This document shows, piece by piece, positions 37,055 to 47,502 of a stretch of 64,000 nucleotides of DNA (the first letter of the stretch is position 1; every line of letters starts with the position of its first letter). The DNA comes from Paracyclopina nana. Lineage: Eukaryota; Arthropoda; Copepoda; Cyclopoida; Cyclopettidae. The notes under the pieces are model-generated. The model ran no database searches. It worked only from the letters and a program-made list of their open reading frames with translations, and had not been told where the DNA came from. The stretch is from the NCBI GenBank assembly GCA_019096065.1, contig JAGUCH010000004.1, positions 3,100,001-3,164,000 on the forward strand, written 5' to 3'. Both the position numbers and the translations under genes were made by a program.

Positions 37055-37591
37055 TTATTTTCTCTTAATCAAATGAGTGGCATACTTAGCTTTGAAGGCC
37101 TCCATTTCTTTATGGTACCTCTCACGATCTGCAATGCTTCTCTCGTAGAAGATTTGGACTCTTTTCTCCGGCATGCTTCTCCATTTAATGGCAAGTTCTT
37201 TGACAACTAGTCCAAAAGAGTGCAATTTTCGGTAGTGTCTCCTGAAATTCTCCATGACATAGTAATTCCAACTAGTCCTAACCCTCTTGGGTAACTCCTT
37301 CATGCGAAGACGAAGCTCTTCTTGAGAGGGAGCATCATACTTTGCCATCACTCTCTCATATGCCAACAAATCCTCTTGAGCCTTAATTCGTGCCAATTTT
37401 TTCTCACGCATAAACTGCCGGTCGCTTTGCCACCATTGACTGGCAATTTTGACCATTGAAAAGTGCTTGATCAAGTTTAAGTATCTATTGTTCTTCAAAA
37501 TGAGGCTTTGGTTGTCCAAATAGAAGCGAAAAAAGCTCGAAACTGGCCTTTTGGGACGGAATGGATCCTTCAGAATTTTATTGACCTTCAT
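37055..37591 (-). CDS. TFAM-like: Tandem HMG-box protein, TFAM-like
   Basis: A 178-codon frame with two HMG boxes: RPKRPVSSFFRFYLDNQ, with KIASQWWQSD as its second helix, and LPKRVRTSWNYYVMENFRRH with LAIKWRSMPE. A helical linker joins them (KAQEDLLAYERVMAKY). Two boxes separated by a short basic linker and little else is the arrangement of mitochondrial transcription factor A, which packages and transcribes mtDNA. There is no clear import sequence after the ATG at 37591, so an upstream exon may be missing, or the protein may be a nuclear HMG protein. Its downstream neighbour in transcription order is convergent C1orf131. Confidence 0.7.
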   Translation of the reverse strand: MKVNKILKDPFRPKRPVSSFFRFYLDNQSLILKNNRYLNLIKHFSMVKIASQWWQSDRQFMREKKLARIKAQEDLLAYERVMAKYDAPSQEELRLRMKELPKRVRTSWNYYVMENFRRHYRKLHSFGLVVKELAIKWRSMPEKRVQIFYERSIADRERYHKEMEAFKAKYATHLIKRK

Positions 37592-37830
37592 TTTTTCACT
37601 AATGATTTGCGCCTTGTGATTTGGCAAATTATTTTTTCACCATACATAAAAGATACTTATTAAAAGCGCAAAAGGAGCGGTTTTTTCCAGCTTTCTTTTT
37701 TAAAAAAATTAAAAAATGGCTAAAAAAGTCCGTTTGTTGAGAAGCTTGTATGGTATGAGTCATTCTATAACCAAATTGTACAAATTAATCGGAAGAAATT
37801 GTTGCGGAAATCTATGTTTTTTTAATTTAC

Positions 37831-38814
37831 TCATGATTTTTTGCTTCCTACATCGAAAAAGTTATTTGTACAGACAAAATGCAAGCACTGGAGAAGCTCG
37901 AATCGTTCTTTTCGAATCTCTGGCTCGAGAAGTCGTTCAAGTAACGTAGGTGGCCTTTGTGGTCTTTTGAGCAACTGAGCGTAGTTCTTTTGTTTTGCTT
38001 CGGCAACGGTTGGCTTGGACTTGCTTGCTTGAGATGATTTCGCCAACTCCAATGGAGTTTCTCTGATAATTTGAATAGACTGCATTTCAGGGGGATCATC
38101 ATGGTCTTCCTCAATTGGTACTCCTTCTTCCTCAACATGCTCAACAACTTTGATGCGTTGTGCCAAAGGAGGACTTTCACCGCCTTTGATAATACTCATG
38201 TTGATTTCCGTTACAGCAGTCATAGATTGCCTTTCTGAAGCATTTTCATCGATGGGCTCATCAGATATTACGGGTTTGAGAAGTTTTGAAGGGGAACATA
38301 TTTCTGTATCAGAGTCCACCATGGAAGGATTATTTTGATAACTAAGGTCTTCATCAGAATCGGAGATGTCATATGATACAAGTCCGCCGAGTATGTCGGA
38401 TTTTTCTTCTTTGACGGCTTTCTCTGACTTGGCGAGAATACTTTTAGTGCCTGGAAACATGTGAATGCCATCCCTGAAACCTTCCAATTCCAGCTCATAG
38501 TCAAAGTCAGGAAACCTAAAAGGTGGAAACGATGTTTTCTGCGCTCTTGGCTTGAATGGCGATTTCCTCCGTTTCTTAACCTTGTTTTCATGGACAGGCT
38601 TGGATTTCGAAGCTATGACTTCTCGTATGAGTTTCCTCTTATTTGCTTTCGCTATTTTGACTATCTCTGCCTTGGCAGATTTGGCAACTGTGGGGTACTT
38701 TATTTTTCGATTGCTTCTCCAGCTTTCTATCGCCTCTGGAGTCCATTGAATCTCTGGCAGGACTGGCTTGAGGATTTTCTCCTCGTCTTCCCATACTGAT
38801 TCGTTCATTTCCAT
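37831..38814 (-). CDS. NUFIP1: NUFIP1-like protein
   Basis: A single 327-codon frame. The N-terminal block IQWTPEAIESWRSNRKIKYP matches the conserved NUFIP1 motif (a PEEI-W-ERRKNYPT type segment). The end, RPPTLLERLLEPEIRKERFE followed by LLQCL and NNFF, matches the C-terminal NUFIP1 motif. Between them is an acidic, disordered region (DSDEDLSYQN, EEEGVPIEEDHDD). NUFIP1 works with ZNHIT3 and the R2TP complex in box C/D snoRNP assembly and is also reported as a ribophagy receptor. The protein is shorter than the human one (495) and lacks the C2H2 finger. Confidence 0.8.
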   Translation of the reverse strand: MEMNESVWEDEEKILKPVLPEIQWTPEAIESWRSNRKIKYPTVAKSAKAEIVKIAKANKRKLIREVIASKSKPVHENKVKKRRKSPFKPRAQKTSFPPFRFPDFDYELELEGFRDGIHMFPGTKSILAKSEKAVKEEKSDILGGLVSYDISDSDEDLSYQNNPSMVDSDTEICSPSKLLKPVISDEPIDENASERQSMTAVTEINMSIIKGGESPPLAQRIKVVEHVEEEGVPIEEDHDDPPEMQSIQIIRETPLELAKSSQASKSKPTVAEAKQKNYAQLLKRPQRPPTLLERLLEPEIRKERFELLQCLHFVCTNNFFDVGSKKS

Positions 38815-39035
38815 GTTTCTTGCACTTGAGTAGTCATGTGTTTTGATTTTTCATCATTTTTGCGTTGAATCACAACAAAAAGGGATCGAGCAAGTAAGAC
38901 GAGCTCGGAATTATTTCGGCCCAAAAAATATGCGTACACTTGAAAAGCAATTAAGTATATTTCAAGACAAAATAAAAAAGCTCGTGAGTTGTTTCCAAGA
39001 CTAGAATCAAAGTTTAGCATAATAAGTTCGTTCGT

Positions 39036-40705
39036 TTACGTTGCAAGCTCTTCCAAGATCTCATCAATAGACTTGTTTTCCGCTTTGAAGTAAGCCATGT
39101 AATCCTCAGGAATGGTCCAATCTAAGAGGATTCTGATGTTCTTCTTTAGACGGTTTTGGACGCTCAATTTGCGATCCTCGCAAGGTGCACGTCCAGAGGC
39201 CGCAATCGACTCCTTGAGCACATCGTCAATGAGCCTGGTTCCAAAACCAAGCTTTTTTAGCCTTCCAGGTGTTGAGATCTTTTTTAGTAGCAGTGCCAAG
39301 AGAGTTCGCATTTTCTCCATCGGCATAGAGACTTCATCATCGCTATCATCATCAGCGCCATCTTCGTTGCCTACGTTTGCTTTGGCCGCCGCAGCTGCTG
39401 CTGCTGCTGCTTCTTTCTTCCTATCCGCTGGGCTCTTTCTCGTCGGGGATCTACGAGTTGAGACTTTTTCCGTTTTCTCAGTTCCTGAAAGCAAGCGAAA
39501 CAAATCAGAAATAAGGACGAGAGAGGAAGCCACCAAAGGGTGTCTACCGTTAGAATCTGCATTTTTTGGAGAGGGCGGCGTGTTCAAGGGTGCACCCTGG
39601 AGATCTTCGGGGATATCATCTGGGTGAGTCTTCTCTACATGCTCCTGGTATTCGGACTTGATTTTGAAAAACTCCTCGCATCTCTCGCAGTAATACGGTT
39701 TGTCAGTGTTGTGCACGCAGAGCATGTGCTTTTTTAAGTGGGGTAGCTGGGCGAACGATTTCTTGCACAACTTGCATGAGTGGGGCTTCTCCCCAGTGTG
39801 CATTCTTAAATGCAGTTTCAAGGCTGTGGAATGTGAAAATGATCGGGAACAGATCTTGCACGAGTAGGGCCTTTCGCCGGTGTGAACCTGCAAAAAGCAC
39901 GACTTGTTATTATTCGGAAATGCTATATGCTTATGTCGTTGCCTACCCTCATATGAACAGTCAATTGAGATCGTTGGTTGAAGCGAGCCCCGCACTGACT
40001 GCAACCGAAAGGCTTTTCGTCGCGATCTTCTGCGTGGGTTCGCATATGGTCCCTGATGTGACCCTTGAACGATTTGCCGCACACGTCACACTTGTAAAGC
40101 CTCTTGTTTTCGTGGAACGACAAAATGTGCCGCTTGAGCGTGTCGGCTCTGGGATACGCCTTATCGCACAAGTGACAGGCGAACTCCCGAGCGCCCACGT
40201 GCAACTTCATGTGTGTCTTGAGGTTGCCCGACGAGGTGAACTTGAGGCTGCACGAGGGGCACTGATACGGCTTGTCGCCAGTGTGCGTTCGCCTATGGAC
40301 CATCAGCTGTCCGCCTCGCGCGAACTTTTTGTCGCAGTGGTCGCACTCGTACGGCCTTTCGCCCGTGTGCGTCCTCTGGTGCAGCCTCAGCCTCTCCTTG
40401 ACGGCAAAGCCCTTTTGGCAAATGTCGCAGACGTACGGCATCTCGCCGGTGTGCGACCTCATGTGTACGGCCAGCGAGCCGACCTGCACAAACTGCTTGC
40501 CGCAAATGCCGCACTTGTACGGCTTGTCCCCGGTGTGCTTGCGGCTGTGCTTCTCCATGTCGTACTTCCTAGCGAAGGCCTGGTTGCAGTAGGGGCAAGT
40601 GAACTTCTTGTCTTCCGTGGGGCTCTCGGGCTCCGCCTTCTTGGCCTTGGTTTTCTTGGCGGCGGGGGCGATTTTTTTCTTGGCCGGCGACTTCCTTGCA
40701 GCCAT
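39036..40705 (-). CDS. C2H2 zinc-finger transcription factor with 11 fingers
   Basis: Three exons (40705-39949, about 39888-39549, about 39486-39036) give about 515 residues. After a basic AK-rich N-terminus (MAARKSPAKKKIAPAAKKTK) come 11 fingers, most joined by TGEKP-type linkers. Finger 7 (CDVCGKSFKGHIRDHMRTH) is two residues short in its loop, so its fold is doubtful. A region with a run of nine alanines and an acidic patch follows. The last ~90 residues (MRTLLALLLKKISTPGRLKK ... FKAENKSIDEILEELAT) form a helical domain I do not recognise. The gene is markedly more GC-rich than its neighbours and has a CpG-rich upstream region. Confidence 0.88.
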
Positions 40706-41295
40706 GGTGGTGATGGCGAGCGTCGTTCAGCTCGGGTTTGTCATGTGTGAGAGACTGGCGAACAGATGGCTTCCACTGTTTCGTTGAGAGCAAACGTCGG
40801 CCGCGGACTTCAACGGCCGCATGGAAAAATCAATGCGATCGAGCAGCAGCCGCCGTTGGGAGGAAAGAAAGAACAAGCGTGCGCCTGCGCTCGCTCCCCC
40901 GAAAAAGAAAGCAGGTGCGGATCATGTGCGCGACGTGGATGCGTTTTCACGCGCGTTAAGCGAACGCGACCGTTGAAGCGCGAAAGTTGCACTCACGTCA
41001 TTTGACGAACTTTTTCCGTCGTTGTTGATGGCTTGATGCGTTGGCGGACTTTAATCGCGACCGACTTGAAAATAAAGGGGTCACGTGCGATAGTGGAATT
41101 GGGACGTGCGCGTGCATTATTTGCGAGGGTGAGCGTGCTGCTGCTGCTGCTGCTGACCGAAACTAGCTCTCAACGCCGCATGCGAGAGCAAAGCCAGCTC
41201 GGCCGGCAGCTCTCCCGAGCATATTAAGCAAGCACACTGATACAGAAGCTCGATACGCTGCCGTGCACTGTTGAAGTGCTATCGCTGAAACGGCT
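40706..41295. promoter_or_regulatory. CpG-rich upstream region of the zinc-finger gene
   Basis: GC and CpG content rise sharply compared with the surrounding AT-rich DNA, with a CTG/CAG run at about 41139-41157. It separates the zinc-finger gene from the end of the SDR series and is the likely promoter. Its exact start site cannot be read. Confidence 0.45.
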
Positions 41296-44200
41296 TTATT
41301 TTTTAAGGTCAACTAGTGCAGCGCTCTTGTCCCACAGTTTTTGGGCCAAGGCGTCGTCTTGGCCCAGCGGCGAGGCCGGTTTCTCCTTGCAGTCGCTGTA
41401 GTAGCGGCCGGAGTGTCCGGCCACTTCCTCGGCCACGGCACAATGCAGCGTCGTTTGCGCGCCTTGCTCCGCGGTCTTGCTGAAAGGCCAAGTGAGCCAG
41501 CGCAGGGGGAACAGCAAGAGGCCGTACATGCTGTTATCCAACGAACGGCTGATCTCCGTTCGCACCCATCCGGGGTGCAGCGCGTACACCGTCACCTCGT
41601 CCTTCTTCAGCATCCTGGAGAGCTGTCGCGTGAACAGCACGTTGGCCAACTTGGACCGGCGATAGGCCTCGAACGGCGACCACGGTTGGTTAGCGAAATG
41701 CAAGTCCGTCAGGTCCAAGCCGGACGCGCGTTCGTGCCCGATGGAGGACACGTTGACGATCCGCGATGGCTTGCTCGCCTTGAGCTTGTCGAGCAGCAAG
41801 TTCGTGAGCAGAAAAGGGCCGAGGTGGTTGGTGCCTATGGTCATTTCAAAGCCGTCCTCGGTGAATGACCGCTGCGCCGTGGCCATAAGTAGCACTCCAG
41901 CATTGTTGATGAGAATGTCCAGCCTCTCCTCTCGGTCATTGTACTGAAATCAATATGGCTGATTTTATGTCATTCACTCGGAAACCAAATATCAATTTGC
42001 AGCTTTTCTCGACTCGACTTTCTTGAAAGCCGTTCGAAATTGATGCTGGGCTTGTCTAGAGAACTGCATGATTTACGCAGTGTCTACATGACACCCCGTT
42101 CTTGAGAATGGATGATTGCTCCCTTTAATTTTTGGGGCTGCTTTTAAAAAAGCCTTTTTAACTGAAAGCAAAGCTCATCTTGGCAAAGCTTATGTAAAGT
42201 TGTCATTTTTGGCCTTTCAATTCTCTAGTGAATAAGCACCCTTTCTCACTTCATAATGAGCATATTTTTAATTTTTTTACAATATCTGTAAAAAAGATAT
42301 TAATTTTATCTTTTTACAATATCTGTAAGAAAAATATTAATTTTAAAAGCAGGGCGAATAAAAATAAACACCCAGTTCCAGATATTTGAACGCATCTGGA
42401 TACATTAAGTTTCAGTTGGTGAAATGTGCAATTAGGCACAAAATTTCGAGGTAGCCTCGAATTTTTTTACTTTTTTATTTCTGTGCGCGTAGAAATCTCT
42501 GAGAAAACTGCTTTTTAAAACTATATCGTCTCCCTTTTCTTAGCTAGTTAGGTGTCCTAAGAGAGTGGCTCCTGCTGTGCTGAAAAAGGAATTAAAAGAA
42601 AAAAGATAGGGCTGCTTTTGCAGTGCTTCTTCAAGCAGACACTTTTTGGAAAAGGCACCTACATAAATTGGCAATGCGAAAAAGGCACTGCCATAAAAAG
42701 GCACTGCCATAAAAAGGCTCCATTCATTGAAAGGTACAAAAATATTTTTTATTAAAATGGTCTGAAATTCAAAAAGTTGCTATTGCATTGTCATGAAGTC
42801 TGCATTATCTTCCCAAAAAAAGGTTTTCTTGCATTGACTCATTGCTCAAGCTAACGTTTGGAAAAAAAGCTAATTTTAGTTTTGCTCTGTTCTCAGGTAT
42901 TTATACAGACACACCATAACTTTGCCATTTAGCTATGTATGTTGCTATGAGCTTGCTTCTTAAGTTAAGTTGCCAAACTGAGCATGCTTGCTAAGTTAAT
43001 TAGCCGAACTGAGTTTGATTGCTAAGTTAAGCTGAATCTGAGCTTGCTTGGTAAGTTAAGTTGCCAAACTACAAAAGTATTCTCTTTGTTGTTACTGAAG
43101 CTTGCTGTATTGATTAAAGCTAACCTGGCTCATCAGCTTAAGATATCCAATGCATGCAATGTAATGTAAGTTGCCTTTTACAGGGAGTGCCAAATAATAA
43201 TGGTACCTTTTTCAAAAGTGCCTTTTACTAGTATACCCCTTCAAGCTCTCTCTATATTAAAAAAAACCAGGACTTATCATAACAATGTAATATTATGCTC
43301 AACGACTACAAAAATTAGCATTAAGTAGGCTAAAACAATGCTACTCCCTTGGAAAACTTTCTTTCTTTCTTTTTTGCATATCTTCTTAATTGGCCTTAGC
43401 TTTCACAGCTCGGCTGTTTGAACCCATAATCATCATATTTCTAACAAAATCCTCTCATAAAATAAAAATAACTAAGTTACATTCATGCATACATTGCAAT
43501 AGAACTTCTATGAATTAGATTATAAATCGAATAAGCTTTCTTAGAATAAGCTTATTATCCATTTCTAAATTAAAGCCAAGACATATTTCTAAAACTAATT
43601 CAGACACTATTGGCAACACATCAAGGCACTTCCTTGAATAATTTGGAGCAGTTCGAAAATCAAGAACTCACAGGCTCGAATATTACAAAAGTCATAAAAA
43701 TGCACATCTGCCACGGCAAAATTGTTCCTAACAAAAGCTAGAAATTACGACCGCATCATGCGCTTATCAGACCCTTTTTTAAATGTTTGATTGGCTCGAG
43801 TAATTTGAGGCGCGAAAGGTCGGGAAACTGTACTTTGATCTACGTTTTAAGGACCACTGACTGGCTCCCTTGAAGAATCCATTCAGTAGACCCGAGAGCT
43901 TTCTGAAAATGTTATGGGCCATTTGGAAGGTCTACCCCTAGGTAATAACTGTGCCAAAGGGTTTTGCATTCGGGCCCCTGGGAGGGGTGATACGGGCCCT
44001 CAAAGTTTGGGGAAATTCTTATGTAGCAAAACTTTGGACTCCTCTCACAGCCCTCCCAGGGGCCCGAGGGCAAAACCCTTTGGCACAGTTACTACCTAGG
44101 GATAGACCTTCCAAATGGCCCATAACATTTTCAGAAAGCTCTCGGGTCTACTGAATGGATTCTTCAAGAGAGCCAGTCAGTGGCCCTTAAGATCTACATG

Positions 44201-44964
44201 GTGTTTCTGTTTTACGGAAACTCTACTTTGATCTACGTTTTAAGATCTACAGGGATTTTATGAATTATGATGCACGACAATGTTTTTAAGATCTAAGGCA
44301 GAGAGACCAAAACCAAGTAATACACATGCATGTAGATCGAAGTGCTCAGGTAAAAATGCTACAAAAAAACAGCATAGACCTTAAAACGACGTCATTAGAC
44401 CTTGGCATGTAGATTTTAAAACGGACCCCTTTTGAGATCAGAGTACTGGCACCCGAAAAGACCACTTTCCCGCCTTGGACATCTTTCTTGGATGTCCACT
44501 CCCTTACAGCATGCAATTTTCTTAGTTCCTGGTTTCATAGACTATTAGGATGGGGATTTTTCTAATAATAAGTGGTCAAAACAAAAAAAGCTAAGTGTCT
44601 TTAGATTGTTCCCTCCGCAGATTAGCTTTACCTCTTTAGCAAACGCTCGAATTGAGCTAAGACTAGAAAGGTCAAGTTTCATCACTATAATCTCTCCATG
44701 CGTGTCTTTCCGCAAATCCTGCGCCACTTTCTCTGCACCTTCCACATTCCTGCAAGCCATGATCACTCTTGCTCCCCTTCTGCTCAAGTCTCGCACAGTT
44801 TCCTTGCCAATGCCAGTGTTGCTACCTGTCACGATAGCAGTTTTGCCATCCAGCCTCGCCTTGCTATTACAACGTCCTCCCCCAAAGTACTTAAGCATGA
44901 AGTAAAACGCTGTCGACACAGCTCCAATTGCAGTGATTCCTCGCAAGTCCAACCAACTCGTCAT
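41296..44964 (-). CDS. RDH-like: Retinol dehydrogenase-type SDR (copy 1, last in the cluster)
   Basis: Two exons, 44964-44632 and 41943-41296, separated by a 2.7-kb intron. An N-terminal hydrophobic anchor precedes the NADP-binding TGSNTGIGKE, then [14 protein letters not shown], the serine of IVNVSSIGHE and the catalytic AYRRSKLAN (YxxxK). This is the RDH11-14 branch of short-chain dehydrogenases, ER or mitochondrial membrane enzymes that reduce retinal or other carbonyls. Unlike copies 2 and 3 it has no intron after the VTG motif. The long intron contains a hairpin element and short tandem repeats. A pyrimidine tract ending CTGTAG lies just upstream of the ATG. Confidence 0.93.
42290..42345. 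repeat. Short tandem duplication in the SDR intron
   Basis: TTTTTACAATATCTGTAA occurs twice in succession, each followed by an AT-rich ATATTAATTTT string. Confidence 0.6.
42950..43075. repeat. Imperfect ~40-bp tandem repeat in the SDR intron
   Basis: GAGCTTGCTTCTTAAGTTAA, GAGCATGCTTGCTAAGTTAA, GAGTTTGATTGCTAAGTTAA and GAGCTTGCTTGGTAAGTTAA follow one another at roughly 40-bp spacing, with TTGCCAAACTGA between them. Confidence 0.7.
43848..44191. repeat. Large imperfect inverted repeat (~140-bp arms) in the SDR intron
   Basis: The left arm (about 43848-43986) reads as the reverse complement of the right arm (about 44051-44191) with a few mismatches. Examples are GGCCATTTGGAAGGTCTA with TAGACCTTCCAAATGGCC, and the GC-rich inner end CGGGCCCCTGGGAGGG. 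A ~64-bp loop separates them. Outside the arms, GTACTTTGATCTACGTTTTA (43829 on) and CTACTTTGATCTACGTTTTA (44222 on) form a direct repeat of nearly 30 bp. No coding capacity. Confidence 0.85.
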
Positions 44965-44990
44965 GTTTGAACTACAGCAAAGGAAATTTT
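44965..44990 (-). promoter_or_regulatory. Putative trans-splice acceptor before SDR copy 1
   Basis: On the minus strand the 83-nt gap after the copy 2 stop contains an AATAAAA string and then TTTCCTTTGCTGTAG, followed 7 nt later by the ATG. An acceptor with no upstream in-gene donor fits spliced-leader addition. Confidence 0.5.
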
Positions 44991-45047
44991 ATTATTTTAG
45001 TCATGCATAGTTAAAATCCGAAACATTTTATGTATGTGATGCTTTTT

Positions 45048-46238
45048 TTAAAGGCCAACAAATTTAGCAGATATTTCCCAAAGCTTATCGGCTAGTTCAT
45101 CATCTTGACCCATTGGGGCAGCCGGTTTTTCCTTGCAATCGCTGTAGTAGCGTCCAGAATGGCCAGCTATTTCTTCATCAACTGCACAATAGATTGTAGT
45201 TTGAGCTCCTTGCTTTGCATTCTTGGTGAACGGCCACAAAAGCAGCTTCAAGGGGTACCAAAACAGCCCCATTTTGCCCTCAATATGGCGAGTCAAGTCA
45301 GTTCTGACGACTCCAGGGTGCAATGAGTAGACTGTCACCTCATCTTTGTCAAGCATTTTGGCCAATTGCCTCGAAAATAAGACATTGGCTAGCTTTGATT
45401 GGCGATAAGCTTCCATTGAAGCCCATGGTTTAGTCGCATAATTGAGGTCTGTCAAATCAAATGACTTGGCTTTTTCATGGGCTAAAGATGAAACGTTGAC
45501 GATCCTTGCTGGCTTACTCGCTCTCAACTTGTCCAAAAGTAAATTTGTTAGAAGAAAAGGCCCCAAGTGGTTTGTTCCAAATGTCATCTCAAATCCATCA
45601 TCAGTGTGAGTCTTTTCAGGGAGCAGCATGACTCCTGCATTGTTGATCAGTATGTCCAGCCTCTCATTACTCTCATTATACTATCAGATATTAAAAATGA
45701 TAAGGAATATGGCAAATATTCTCTGATTAAGCATACGCCCACGTGTCATGTATCTGACGGTAGGAGCTACTTCTGACTTTAAAGCAAGTTCATTTTACCT
45801 CTTTAGCGAATGCTCTGACAGAAGCCAAATTTGCCAGGTCAAGTTTCTTCACGAGGATTTCACCCTTTGTGTCAGCCCGCAATTCTTCAGCAGCTTTCTC
45901 TGCAAGGTCCAAGTTTCTGCATGCCATGATTATCTTGGCCCCTCTTTTGCTCAAGTCGCGAGCAGTTTCTTTGCCGATTCCAGTATTGCATCCTTGCAAT
46001 AGACAGATTTAAATGAAGTGAAATGCTACACATCATAATTATATTTAATGTAATTACCTGTTATGACGACAGTTTTGCCCTCAAGGGTGGCTTTGGAGTA
46101 GCACGTCCCGCCTCCAAAGTAGTCCAACACTAAATATGAGGCCGCAGCAGATCCCAGAACGACTGCGACTTTGGAAGGAATTCCACTCATCGCTGATAGA
46201 TTTTCAACTTCAATGTAGTTATTAACCCAGGCGTTCAT
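45048..46238 (-). CDS. RDH-like: Retinol dehydrogenase-type SDR (copy 2)
   Basis: Three exons (46238 to about 46058, about 45992-45800, about 45680-45048) give about 335 residues. Motifs are [10 protein letters not shown] (split by the first intron), [24 protein letters not shown] and AYRQSKLAN. The N-terminus has a hydrophobic anchor ([20 protein letters not shown]). Very similar to its neighbours, so the cluster arose by tandem duplication. ATATCTTTAG, a splice-acceptor-like string, lies 9 nt before the ATG, and the copy 3 stop is 120 nt upstream. Confidence 0.94.
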
Positions 46239-46262
46239 TAGACAATCCTAAAGATATAAATG
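46239..46262 (-). promoter_or_regulatory. Putative trans-splice acceptor before SDR copy 2
   Basis: The minus-strand sequence runs TTATATCTTTAG, then GATTGTCTA and the ATG. It lies within a 120-nt gap after the preceding same-strand gene. Confidence 0.45.
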
Positions 46263-46358
46263 TTATAAAAAATAGCCATGCATTGAAATTAGTGGTGCAC
46301 AATTATGAAGTCATTCAATATGTTACAATGATACAACAATGGCATAAATAGCAATAGA

Positions 46359-47477
46359 TTATTTTAGGTCTACTAGTTTGACTGATAAATCCCACAGTTT
46401 GGCAGCTAGCTTGTCATCTTGGGCCAATTTAGAAGTTGCTTTTTCTTTGCAGTCACTGTAATACCGCCCAGAATGTCCTGCAACTTCTTCACTGACAGCA
46501 CAATAAATGGTAGTTTGAGCGCCTTGATTTGCATTTTTGAGAAAAGGCCACATCAAGAGCCTTAAGGGAAACCAAAACAAGCCCATCTTCTCTTTTAAAT
46601 GTCTTGTCAAGTCAGTCCTTATTACACCTGGGTGTAAGGAATACACAGTCACTTCATCTTTCTTGAGCATTTTCGCGAGTTGCCTTGAGAACAAAATGTT
46701 TGCCAATTTTGATTCGCAATATGCAGTTATTGGGGCCCATGGTTTTGTGGCATAGTTCACGTCGACCAAGTCAAATGCTGACACTTTCACATGGGCTAAG
46801 GCTGAGACGTTCACAATGCGTGCTGGTTTGGATTCTTTCAGCTTTTCGAGTAGCAAGTTAGTTAGCAGAAAGTGCCCTAGGTGGTTTGTTCCAAAGGTCA
46901 TTTCAAATCCATCTTCTGTGCAAATCTTCTTAGGCAGTAGCATGACTGCTGCGTTATTAATGAGGATGTCCAGCCTTTGATTGCTCTCAAGAAACTAGAC
47001 AGATTAGTTAAGATTTACCATTGAAAGAAATGGATAAAATTTCTCAAGTCGGCTCACCTCTTTAACGAATGCTCTAATGGAAGTTAAGCTTGCCAAGTCC
47101 AGTTTTTTTACAATGATTTCACCCAGCGTCTCACTTCGCAATTCTTGCGCCGCTACTTCAGCGAGATCCAAATTTCTGCAAGCCATTATGACTTTCGCCC
47201 CTCTTTTGCTCAGGTCTCTGGCAGTTTCTTTTCCAATACCAGTGTTGCATCCTGAAGCAGACCAGCGAGTTGAGAATACTCATTTACTATCGATATGGAT
47301 GCTCTTTTATTTACCTGTTATTACAACAGTTTTTCCTTTAAGTGAAGCATTGCTTTTGCAATACCCTCCGCTGAAGTAATTGAGGGCCAAGTAAGAGAAA
47401 GCTGACGAACCGAAAATGGCAGCAAGCCTCATAAGTAGCCATGAAAAGTCAGTGTCATCAACGAAGTAGCTCATCAT
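46359..47477 (-). CDS. RDH-like: Retinol dehydrogenase-type SDR (copy 3, first of the SDR series)
   Basis: Three exons (47477-47316, about 47252-47057, about 46994-46359) give about 330 residues. An N-terminal anchor (LAAIFGSSAFSYLALNYF) precedes [10 protein letters not shown], and the catalytic site is AYCESKLAN. The structural NNAG motif reads NNAA here (LINNAAVML), a small but unusual change in a normally conserved glycine. The ATG at 47477 lies only 25 nt after the FRA10AC1 stop on the same strand. Confidence 0.93.
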
Positions 47478-47502
47478 CCTAAGAGGAGAGAAAGATTTTT
47501 CT
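47478..47502 (-). promoter_or_regulatory. 25-nt intercistronic gap with splice acceptor (FRA10AC1 to SDR copy 3)
   Basis: The whole gap is a pyrimidine-rich tract, TCTTTCTCTCCTCTTAG, ending in a perfect AG one base before the ATG. It is too short for a promoter and has the form of an operon trans-splice site. Confidence 0.6.

Noticed and set aside
37716..37949. 77-codon plus-strand frame beginning MAKKVRLLRS
   Set aside because: Overlaps the end of the NUFIP1 gene on the other strand and lacks any recognisable domain or conserved context.
39776..40750. 324-codon plus-strand frame
   Set aside because: Antisense shadow of the GC-rich zinc-finger exon; its composition mirrors the finger repeats.
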